Shown here piece by piece: positions 1-5,914 of a DNA stretch of 6,770 bases (within the stretch, counting starts at the first letter, position 1; each line of letters opens with the position of its first letter). This DNA is from Phycisphaerae bacterium (GTDB lineage Bacteria; Planctomycetota; Phycisphaerae; UBA1845; Fen-1342), in assembly GCA_026984555.1 (NCBI GenBank), contig JALSRY010000767.1:1-6770 (forward strand). The letters are read 5' to 3'. Under the pieces are notes generated by a model. That model searched no databases and was not told the origin of the DNA. It saw nothing but the letters and a program-made list of their open reading frames with translations. Both the position numbers and the translations under genes were made by a program.

Positions 1-512
1 CCGACGGGTTCGGCTATCACACGCGGCGAGGGCGACACGTCAAGATACCCCACATCGGGGGCGTGGCGATCGAGGACGACGTCGAGATCGGGGCGAATTG
101 CTGCATCGACCGCGCCCGCAGCGGCGTGACCCGCATCGGCCGCGGAACCAAGATTGATAACCTCGTGCAGATCGCACACAATTGCGACATCGGTGAGGAC
201 TGTATCATCGTCGCGCAGTGCGGGATTTCCGGCTCCACCACGCTCGAGCACCACGTCGTGCTCGCGGGACAGGTCGGCCTGATCGACCACCTGCGCGTCG
301 GCGCCGGCGTCACGGTCGCCGCCCAGTCGGGCGTCACGCACGATGTGCCCCCCGGCACCGTCTACCGCGGCACGCCCGCGACCGACGACTATGCCTACCG
401 GCGGAGCCAGATCGCCCTGCGACGGCTTCCGGAGATGATGAAGCAGTTCAAGGATCTCGTCAGGCGGGTTGAGGAACTTGAGTCAGCAGCAGACCATAAA
501 GACCGAAGCTGA
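1..512 (+). CDS. lpxD: LpxD, UDP-3-O-(3-hydroxyacyl)glucosamine N-acyltransferase, 3' part (5' end outside window)
   Basis: LpxD transfers a 3-hydroxyacyl chain from ACP to the 2-amino group of UDP-3-O-acyl-glucosamine, the third step of lipid A synthesis, in the cytoplasm. The reading frame is open from base 3 to the TGA at 510-512, giving about 169 visible residues. LpxD is usually about 340 residues, so roughly the N-terminal half, including the uridine-binding domain, lies upstream. The visible part starts in the left-handed beta-helix at the family motif DGFGY, followed by [17 protein letters not shown] and [13 protein letters not shown]. The histidine in QIAHN matches the catalytic histidine of E. 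coli LpxD (His239), and the DH in GLIDHLRVG sits where the second conserved histidine lies. Hexapeptide repeats run to about base 350. The end is a charged helix ([20 protein letters not shown]), as in the C-terminal helix of the family. The GTG at 63 is internal, not the start. The 3' end overlaps the next gene. Confidence 0.95.
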   Translation, partial: DGFGYHTRRGRHVKIPHIGGVAIEDDVEIGANCCIDRARSGVTRIGRGTKIDNLVQIAHNCDIGEDCIIVAQCGISGSTTLEHHVVLAGQVGLIDHLRVGAGVTVAAQSGVTHDVPPGTVYRGTPATDDYAYRRSQIALRRLPEMMKQFKDLVRRVEELESAADHKDRS

Positions 513-1788
513 ACTCAGCGGACGCGGCCTGTTCACCGGGCTGCCCGCCACGGTCCGTTTCAAACCCGCGCCGGCCGGCAGCGGCGTGACATTTGTGCGC
601 GCCGACCAGAACCCGCCCATCCGCATCGCCGCCCGCATCGACAACCTCAGCAAACGCGCCCGGCGAACCGCCCTGCGCAACGGCACGGTCGCGATCGAAA
701 CGGTCGAACACTGCCTCGCCGCCGTGCGCGGACTCGGCATCGACAACCTCGACATCGAGCTCGACGGAGCCGAAGTTCCCGCGGCGGACGGCAGCGCCCT
801 GCCATTCGTCGAGGTGCTGCGCGAAGCCGGCATCGAGCCGCTGGCCGGCGAACGGGAGGTCGTGCAAATCGTCGAACCGATCCGCGTCAGTGACGGCGAT
901 GCCGAACTGGTCGCCTGGCCGGGAGAGCCTGACCGGCTCGACATCATCTACGAGCTGGATTACGGCGCCGACACCGCCGTCGGCCGCCAGATCCACCGCT
1001 TCACGCTCGAGGGCGATTCGTTCACGCGCGAGATCGCGCCCGCCCGCACGTTCGTCACCGATCGCGAGGCCGAGCAACTGCGGGCGGCTGGTCTGGGAAC
1101 ACACCTGACCTACCAGGACATCCTCGTCATCGGCGAGCAAGGCCCGATCGAGAATGCGTATCGCTTTCCCGATGAGTGCGTGCGGCACAAGATTCTCGAC
1201 CTGATCGGCGACTTGATGTTGCTGGGCAGCCCGGTCTGCGGGCGAATCTATGCCCGCAAGAGTGGTCACAACCTCAATCACGAGCTCGTGCGCAAGCTCG
1301 GCGAGCAGCACTCGGCCGCCCACCTCCAGGCCCTGCTCAGCGGCGTCCCCAAGCTCGACATCCAGCAGGTCCAACGCACGCTGCCCCACCGCTACCCCAT
1401 GCTCCTCGTCGACCGCGTGATCGAGGTCGAAGGCGACCGCCGGGCGATCGGAATCAAGAACGTGACGATCAACGAACCGTTCTTCGTCGGCCACTATCCC
1501 CGCCAGCCGATCATGCCCGGCGTCCTGATTATCGAAGCGATGGCGCAACTCGGCGGGATTCTGTTGTCGCGGAAGCTCGAACATACGGGTAAGGTGGCCG
1601 TATTGCTGAGCCTCGACCGCGTCAAGTTCCGCCGGCCGGTCACCCCCGGCGACCAGCTTGTCATGGAGGCCCAGGCGCGGCGGGTGAAGTCACGAACTGG
1701 AGAGGTGTACTGCCAGGCGCGGGTTCACGGCGATCTCGCCGCCGAGGCTGAAATCCGTTTCATGCTGGTGGACGCCGAACCGAACTGA
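478..1788 (+). CDS. lpxC-fabZ: Bifunctional LpxC-FabZ: UDP-3-O-acyl-GlcNAc deacetylase fused to 3-hydroxyacyl-ACP dehydratase
   Basis: The N-terminal domain (about residues 1-280) is LpxC, the zinc deacetylase that commits sugar to lipid A. The C-terminal domain (about 293-433) is FabZ, a hot-dog-fold dehydratase of the fatty acid elongation cycle. Numbering from TTG478 (436 aa), LpxC shows TVEHCLAA (E77, H78), HKILDLIGD (H237, D241) and KSGHNLNH (H264). These match E. coli E78, the zinc ligands H79, H238 and D242, and the general acid/base H265. FabZ shows [13 protein letters not shown], then [11 protein letters not shown] with catalytic H339 and IIEAMAQ with E353. Both halves look intact. 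Such fusions are known in Bacteroidota, Chlorobi and some PVC bacteria. No in-frame ATG or GTG precedes the LpxC domain, and an in-frame TGA lies at 439-441. TTG478 aligns with the E. coli LpxC N-terminus; TTG469 is the alternative (439 aa). Either start lies inside lpxD, which suggests coupled translation. Confidence 0.95.
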   Translation: MSQQQTIKTEAELSGRGLFTGLPATVRFKPAPAGSGVTFVRADQNPPIRIAARIDNLSKRARRTALRNGTVAIETVEHCLAAVRGLGIDNLDIELDGAEVPAADGSALPFVEVLREAGIEPLAGEREVVQIVEPIRVSDGDAELVAWPGEPDRLDIIYELDYGADTAVGRQIHRFTLEGDSFTREIAPARTFVTDREAEQLRAAGLGTHLTYQDILVIGEQGPIENAYRFPDECVRHKILDLIGDLMLLGSPVCGRIYARKSGHNLNHELVRKLGEQHSAAHLQALLSGVPKLDIQQVQRTLPHRYPMLLVDRVIEVEGDRRAIGIKNVTINEPFFVGHYPRQPIMPGVLIIEAMAQLGGILLSRKLEHTGKVAVLLSLDRVKFRRPVTPGDQLVMEAQARRVKSRTGEVYCQARVHGDLAAEAEIRFMLVDAEPN

Positions 1789-1796
1789 GCAGGTCT

Positions 1797-2684
1797 ATGA
1801 GCGAGATTCATCCAACAGCCGTCGTCGATTCGCGAGCCGAAATCGGTCACGATGTCCGCATCGGACCGTTTTGCTTCGTGGGCGCTGGCGTGCAGATCGG
1901 GGACGGCTGCGTCTTGCACCCGCACGCCACACTCATGGGACCGATGCGGCTGGGGTGCCACAATGAGATCTTCCCGCACGCCACGCTCGGCGCCGCGCCG
2001 CAGGATCTCAAGTACAAGGGCGAACCCACCCAACTGCTCGTCGGCGACCACAACGTGTTCCGCGAAAACGTCACCGTCCATCGCGGTACCGAAGTCGATC
2101 GGCAGAGCGGCGGCTGCACGCGCATCGGCAACCACAACCTGTTGATGGTCGGCGTCCATGTCGCCCACGACTGCCAGGTCGGCGACAACGTCATCCTCGC
2201 CAACCAGGTCCAGCTCGCCGGGCATATCCGCCTCGAAGATCGCGTGACCGTCGGCGGCGCCTCGGCGATGCACCACTTCGTCACCGTCGGTCGCTACGCC
2301 TATATCGGCGGAGCCACCCGCGTCACCCACGACGTGCCCCCCTACATGAAGGTGCAGGGTTACGACCAGGAAGTTCGCGCCGTCAACGTCACCGGCATGC
2401 AACGCTGGCATATCGACGACGAATCCATCGCCGCCGTCAAACGCGCGTTCCGCTTGCTGTTCGCCCGGCGGGGAAACCGCGCGCCCGGTCGCACGCTCGA
2501 AGCCCTGCGCGAAATCGAACACAACGGCATGATCCGCGATGAGCACGTGCGCTACCTCGTCGAGTTCCTCCGGCGAAAGCTCGATATCGGCGTGTACGGG
2601 CGCGTCCGGGAACATTTCCGCAGCGACAGCGACCAGGACCGCCAATCGTTTTATGGCGGCGCCACCACGGAGCACACCGTATGA
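1797..2684 (+). CDS. lpxA: LpxA, acyl-ACP:UDP-N-acetylglucosamine O-acyltransferase
   Basis: LpxA performs the first lipid A step: it moves a 3-hydroxyacyl chain from ACP to the 3-position of UDP-GlcNAc (or to the 3-amine of UDP-GlcNAc3N in some species). The protein is 295 residues, against 262 in E. coli; about 20 of the extra residues form a C-terminal tail. Residues 1-185 are hexapeptide repeats of a left-handed beta-helix. Diagnostic stretches are APQDLKYKGE (67-76), FRENVTVHRGT (88-98) and VHVAHDCQVG (120-129). H124 matches the catalytic H125 of E. coli; H121, H143 and H159 match H122, H144 and H160. G172 lies where E. coli has the G173 chain-length ruler. Residues from about 200 form the helical C-terminal domain. 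The ATG is 8 nt after the lpxC-fabZ stop, with only a weak AGG upstream. The last codons overlap the next gene as ATGA, so it belongs to the same operon. Confidence 0.96.
   Translation: MSEIHPTAVVDSRAEIGHDVRIGPFCFVGAGVQIGDGCVLHPHATLMGPMRLGCHNEIFPHATLGAAPQDLKYKGEPTQLLVGDHNVFRENVTVHRGTEVDRQSGGCTRIGNHNLLMVGVHVAHDCQVGDNVILANQVQLAGHIRLEDRVTVGGASAMHHFVTVGRYAYIGGATRVTHDVPPYMKVQGYDQEVRAVNVTGMQRWHIDDESIAAVKRAFRLLFARRGNRAPGRTLEALREIEHNGMIRDEHVRYLVEFLRRKLDIGVYGRVREHFRSDSDQDRQSFYGGATTEHTV
2669..2672 (+). promoter_or_regulatory. Shine-Dalgarno site of the oxidoreductase gene
   Basis: GGAG lies inside the end of lpxA, 8 nt before ATG2681. It supports that start and the four-base ATGA overlap with lpxA. 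Confidence 0.6.
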
Positions 2685-3727
2685 GCACCCCCCTTCCCGT
2701 CGCCGTCATCGGCGCCGGCCACATGGGCCGTCACCACGTTCGCAAGTACGCCGAGATGGACGACGCGCGTCTGGTCGCCGTCGTCGATAGCAACGTGGAG
2801 CGGGCCCGCGCCGCGGCCGAGCCCGTCGGCGCGCGCTGGGCGGCTACGCTCACCCCTGATCTGGGCGACATCGTGGCCGCAACGGTCGCCGTGCCGACGG
2901 TACACCACCTGGCCGTCGCCGCACCGCTGATCGAACGGGGTATTGCACTGCTGATCGAAAAGCCGTTGGCGCCCACGCTCGCCGAAGCGCGGCAAATCGC
3001 GGATCTCGCCAGGCGTCACGACGTGATCGTGCAGGTCGGCCACACCGAGCGGTTCAACCCGGTCGTGCGGGCGGTGGACCGGCTCGGGTTGCGGCCCAAG
3101 TTCGTCGAGACGCACCGGATCAGCCCGTTCACGTTCCGATCGGCCGATGTCGGCGTCGTGTTCGACATGATGATCCACGACATCGACATCCTGCTGCACA
3201 TGGTCGGAGAGAAAGTGGCCCGTGTGGATGCGGTCGGTGTGAGCATCCTCAGCAAACACGAAGACATCGCCAACGCCCGCGTGACGTTCGACGCCGGCGC
3301 GGTGGCGAACCTCACGGCGTCGCGGCTGGCGCTCAAGACCGAGCGAAAGCTGCGTGTGTTCTGCGAACACGCGTATGTGTCGCTCGATTACCACAAGAAG
3401 GTGGGCATCGCGATCACGCTCGACAAGAACCTCGACGTGCTCAAGCTGGCCCGCGAGCACGATGTCGAAGACCTCTCCCAGATGGCCGGTCTGGATTTCG
3501 GCAAGATGATTACCGTCGAGCCGCTGATGATCGACGACCGCGACGCCCTGCGCGACGAGTTGGAAACCTTCGTCGGGTGTGTTCGCAGCCGCTCGCGACC
3601 GCCGGTAAGCGCCGAGGACGGTGTCGCCGCCGTCGCCTTGGCCGAGCAGATCGTACAATCGCTCCAGCAGCACACCTGGAACGCGGGCAAGGGACGCGAA
3701 CCGTTTTCCACCGTGCCCGGGGAGTAG
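2681..3727 (+). CDS. Gfo/Idh/MocA-family NAD(P)-dependent oxidoreductase, lipid A operon member (possible GnnA)
   Basis: This is a 348-residue sugar-type dehydrogenase. The N-terminal Rossmann fold has the dinucleotide-binding loop VIGAGHMGRHH (residues 9-19) and an acidic residue, D36, at the end of the second strand (VAVVD), which fits NAD(H) preference. The family signature EKP is at 93-95, with K94 the expected active-site lysine. The C-terminal half has VGHTERFNP (119-127) and FDMMIHDIDIL (161-171), where D162, H166 and D169 are the likely substrate and catalytic residues. The length is normal for the family. ATG2681 overlaps the lpxA stop and has GGAG 8 nt upstream, so it is surely co-expressed with lpxA. 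In Acidithiobacillus ferrooxidans a member of this family beside lpxA, GnnA, oxidises the 3-position of UDP-GlcNAc, and the aminotransferase GnnB then makes UDP-GlcNAc3N. The same role is possible here by inference, but no aminotransferase is in the window. Family assignment is firm; the substrate is not known. Confidence 0.9.
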   Translation: MSTPLPVAVIGAGHMGRHHVRKYAEMDDARLVAVVDSNVERARAAAEPVGARWAATLTPDLGDIVAATVAVPTVHHLAVAAPLIERGIALLIEKPLAPTLAEARQIADLARRHDVIVQVGHTERFNPVVRAVDRLGLRPKFVETHRISPFTFRSADVGVVFDMMIHDIDILLHMVGEKVARVDAVGVSILSKHEDIANARVTFDAGAVANLTASRLALKTERKLRVFCEHAYVSLDYHKKVGIAITLDKNLDVLKLAREHDVEDLSQMAGLDFGKMITVEPLMIDDRDALRDELETFVGCVRSRSRPPVSAEDGVAAVALAEQIVQSLQQHTWNAGKGREPFSTVPGE

Positions 3728-3827
3728 TCCAGCCGGAAACGATGCGCCCGCGAGCCCCCTGCGATCCCGGTACCCGGCAGTCCTGGCGGACGTGCCATCC
3801 GGGCGCGGCGAGTGGGCCCCGCTGGAG

Positions 3828-3863
3828 GCTCGCGTGCCGGCGAACAACCCGGCACCAGCGAGC
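3828..3863 (+). other. Strong GC-rich hairpin between the lipid A operon and the GHL10 gene
   Basis: The 5' arm is GCTCGCGTGCCGG (3828-3840) and the loop is CGAACAAC (3841-3848). The 3' arm is CCGGCAC (3849-3855) and GCGAGC (3858-3863), with a two-base CA bulge between them. That is 13 Watson-Crick pairs. No T-run follows on the + strand, so it is not a textbook intrinsic terminator. It may still mark the operon end, slow the polymerase, stabilise the mRNA 3' end, or shape the leader of the next gene, whose start is 36 nt further on. The rest of the 172-nt gap (3728-3899) shows no convincing promoter or small gene. Confidence 0.55.
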
Positions 3864-3887
3864 TGAACCCGACCAGAACACTCTCGC

Positions 3888-3891
3888 AGGA
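3888..3891 (+). promoter_or_regulatory. Shine-Dalgarno site of the GHL10 gene
   Basis: AGGA, continuing as AGGAAA, sits 8 nt before ATG3900. It supports this start, and so the long positively charged N-terminus ahead of the lipoprotein signal. Confidence 0.65.
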
Positions 3892-3899
3892 AACCTCTC

Positions 3900-5186
3900 A
3901 TGTCCTACGACCAACACCCGGTGAAAAAATCAGCCCGAGTTCAACGCCCCACCGGCGGACGCACGCGACGGACCGCAAGCGCGGCCCTCGTTGCGCTCGC
4001 GCTCGCCACCATCGGCGGCTGCCATACCGGCGGGCGGCAGGCCGCCACCCGGCCCGCGGTGCAGCGTATGCGTCCCCTTCCGCTGCCCGAACGTACACGC
4101 GCCGTGTGGGTCGCCCGCTTCCACTACCGCTACCCGGACGACATTCGCACGATCATGCGGAACGTCGCCGACGACGGGCTCAACACCGTGTTGTGGCAAG
4201 TGCGTGGCAATGGAACCGTGGCGTACCCGTCGCGGATCGAGCCGTGGTCGAAAGAATATGACCATCGCGACCCCGGCTACGACCCGTTTCAGATCGCCAT
4301 CGAGGAGGCCCACCGGCGCGGGTTGCGCATCGAGGCGTGGGTCAACGTCATGCCCGGTTGGCGAGGCCCTGAGCCGCCGTCGATCCGCAACCAACTCTGG
4401 TACACGCACCCCGAGTGGTTCCTGCGGGACGCCGACGGCCGGCGCCAACCGCTGGGCAAGTTCTACGTGATTCTCAACCCGTGCCTGCCCGAGGTTCGCC
4501 GCCACATTACCGACGTGATCGGGGAGATTGCCGCCAACTACGACGTGGACGGCATCCACCTCGATTACATCCGCTATGCGTGGGACACCACGCCCCACGC
4601 GCGACAGCGTTACCCGCGTGATCCGCGTACGCTCGCGCTCTACCGCGCGGCGACGGGCAAGCATCCCGATGACGATGTGGCTTCGTGGGACCGCTGGCGG
4701 GCGGCCCAGCTCACACAGCTCGTGGCCGACATCCGCCAGCGTATCGCCCAGGTACGGCCGGCGGCGACGCTCACCGCCGCTACGTGGCCCAGCCCGAAAC
4801 GCGGATTCAACAGCTATTTCCAGGACGCGGGGGGCTGGCTCCGGGCGGGCTTGCTCGATGCCGCCATCCCGATGATGTACACCTCCAAGCTCGCGACGTT
4901 CGAGGCCGAACTGGCCGAGTACCGAGCCGTCGCCCCTCAAGCTCGCATCATCCCCGGCTTGGGCATCTACAAACACAAGACTCCCGAGCAAATGGGACTC
5001 CAGCTCCAGCGCTGCCTCGATTCGGGCGGCGAGTTCGCCCTCTTCTCGTATGCGTCGCTTCACGCGGCGGCCGATGACCGCGGGCGCGACGGCGAACCGG
5101 CCGTGACGCCCCAGCGACAACGGTTGCGGCGGATGCGTCTGGCCGTCTTGCGCCGATTCCTCGGGTCTCCCGCGCCCGCGCAGTAG
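3900..5186 (+). CDS. Predicted lipoprotein with GHL10 (DUF187-like) glycoside-hydrolase domain
   Basis: The protein has 428 residues. The N-terminus is basic (K9, K10, R13, R16, R21, R23, R24), then a hydrophobic stretch at about 26-38 ends in a lipobox-like IGGC. C41 would be the lipidated residue, so the mature protein would be membrane-anchored outside the cytoplasm. The domain from about residue 65 to 385 is a TIM-barrel-like GHL10: RAVWVARF (67-74), NTVLWQVRGNG (95-105), IEAWVNV (144-150), HPEWFL (170-175), LNPCLPEVR (192-200), VDGIHLDYIRY (216-226) and IPMMYTS (323-329). The acidic pair around D217 and D222 is the most likely catalytic centre. The E. coli relative DigH (YddW), also a lipoprotein, cuts denuded peptidoglycan strands, so an envelope glycan substrate is plausible. 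Other family members may act on other polysaccharides. It follows the lipid A operon after 172 nt and precedes the regulator gene by 32 nt. Family is confident; substrate unknown. Confidence 0.88.
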   Translation: MSYDQHPVKKSARVQRPTGGRTRRTASAALVALALATIGGCHTGGRQAATRPAVQRMRPLPLPERTRAVWVARFHYRYPDDIRTIMRNVADDGLNTVLWQVRGNGTVAYPSRIEPWSKEYDHRDPGYDPFQIAIEEAHRRGLRIEAWVNVMPGWRGPEPPSIRNQLWYTHPEWFLRDADGRRQPLGKFYVILNPCLPEVRRHITDVIGEIAANYDVDGIHLDYIRYAWDTTPHARQRYPRDPRTLALYRAATGKHPDDDVASWDRWRAAQLTQLVADIRQRIAQVRPAATLTAATWPSPKRGFNSYFQDAGGWLRAGLLDAAIPMMYTSKLATFEAELAEYRAVAPQARIIPGLGIYKHKTPEQMGLQLQRCLDSGGEFALFSYASLHAAADDRGRDGEPAVTPQRQRLRRMRLAVLRRFLGSPAPAQ

Positions 5187-5218
5187 CAACCCCGCCGAAC
5201 CCGCATAAGGCCCGCGTC

Positions 5219-5836
5219 ATGGACCCGCCCGGCAAGAACCGCATTCCCGTTCGCGTGCTCGTCATCGACGATGATCCGTCGGTGTGTCGCCGATTGGCCG
5301 ACTGGCTCGTCGGAAGCGGCTACGAAACCGCAACGTTTACGAACTACCGCGACGGTCTCCACAACGCCGCAAACCGACCCTGCGAGCTGGCCCTGGTCGA
5401 TCTGATCCTGCCGGACATCGACGGCGTCACCGTCATCGCGCATTTGCGCGACGTGTCGCCGCGCACACGCCCCATCGCGATGAGTGCGTTTCCCCAACCC
5501 GAGCAGGTCCGCCGGGCGATCCGCGCCGGCGCGCGTGACCTGCTCGAAAAGCCGGTCGAACGGGACATGCTTTTTCGCGTCGTCGAACGTCATCTGGCGG
5601 AAATGGGCATGGCACCACTGGCCGAAAGGGACTTCAACCGGCGGCTGGGCGCCCGGCTGCGTGAGCTTCGCCGCGCCATCCCCCTCACGCAGCAACAGGT
5701 CGCCGAACACGCCGGCATCACCTCGGCCCAGCTTTCGCAGATCGAATGCGGCAAGACCGCCACTTCGACGTGGACGTTGGCGCGCCTGGCGGCGGCGCTC
5801 CATACCACGCTCGACCGCGTGTTCGCGGAGTGGTAG
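5219..5836 (+). CDS. Orphan response regulator: receiver (REC) domain plus C-terminal XRE-type helix-turn-helix
   Basis: The protein has 205 residues in two domains. Residues 10-125 are a CheY-like receiver: VLVIDDDP gives the acidic metal-binding residues (D18, D19), LALVDLILPD holds the predicted phosphorylated D61, AMSAFP has the switch serine S89, and LLEKPV has the conserved K111. All key residues are present, so phosphorylation should work. Residues about 138-203 are a Cro/cI (XRE) helix-turn-helix: LGARLRELRRAIPLTQQQVA, then GITSAQLSQIECGK, then WTLARLAAALHTTLDRVF. This is the usual five-helix XRE pattern, here placed at the C-terminus as output domain in place of the common OmpR, NarL or Fis types. 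ATG5219 has TAAGG ending 8 nt upstream and lies 32 nt after the GHL10 stop, so the two may be cotranscribed. No histidine kinase is in the window. Predicted cytoplasmic DNA-binding transcription regulator; targets unknown. Confidence 0.9.
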   Translation: MDPPGKNRIPVRVLVIDDDPSVCRRLADWLVGSGYETATFTNYRDGLHNAANRPCELALVDLILPDIDGVTVIAHLRDVSPRTRPIAMSAFPQPEQVRRAIRAGARDLLEKPVERDMLFRVVERHLAEMGMAPLAERDFNRRLGARLRELRRAIPLTQQQVAEHAGITSAQLSQIECGKTATSTWTLARLAAALHTTLDRVFAEW

Positions 5837-5914
5837 GCGGTGCCGCCGATGCTCTGCCACGAGCCGGCGGGGGGATCCGCACCTCGCAGCATCCGCGCGT
5901 GCATTACGTCGTGT
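5837..5914. other. Convergent intergenic gap between the regulator and acetate kinase genes
   Basis: Seventy-eight bases separate two genes that end toward each other. I see only short GC-rich inverted repeats and no stem followed by a T-run on either strand, so no intrinsic terminator can be called. Confidence 0.5.

Noticed and set aside
63..512. GTG at 63 as the start of a short stand-alone acyltransferase
   Set aside because: The same frame upstream (bases 3-62) already reads conserved LpxD sequence, so the gene is simply cut by the window edge.
460..1584. Reverse-strand open frame of 374 codons opposite lpxC-fabZ
   Set aside because: It is a shadow of a gene with intact LpxC and FabZ catalytic motifs and has no family features of its own.
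1797..2340. Repeated short patterns within lpxA, and similarly in lpxD, that look like DNA repeats
   Set aside because: They encode degenerate hexapeptide repeats of the left-handed beta-helix, a protein feature rather than a DNA repeat array.
1725..2675. Reverse-strand open frame of 316 codons opposite lpxA
   Set aside because: Its Asp/Val/Ala-rich translation is typical of the antisense of a hexapeptide-repeat gene. LpxA on the other strand is unambiguous.
2651..3901. Long reverse-strand open frame of 416 codons opposite the oxidoreductase gene
   Set aside because: It mirrors a clear Gfo/Idh/MocA gene. Long antisense frames are expected at this GC content, and the translation has no recognisable domain.
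3577..3924. Forward frame of 115 codons spanning the oxidoreductase 3' end and the following gap
   Set aside because: Most of it overlaps the real gene out of frame. Composition is Arg/Pro-rich and there is no convincing ribosome binding site or motif.
3930..5189. Long reverse-strand open frame of 419 codons opposite the GHL10 gene
   Set aside because: The forward frame has a Shine-Dalgarno site, a signal peptide and family motifs. The reverse product is an Arg/Gly-rich codon-mirror product with no motif.
5837..5914. Possible bidirectional terminator between the convergent genes
   Set aside because: GGCGG and CCGCC are only 2 nt apart and cannot form a loop. Other pairings are short and no T-run follows.
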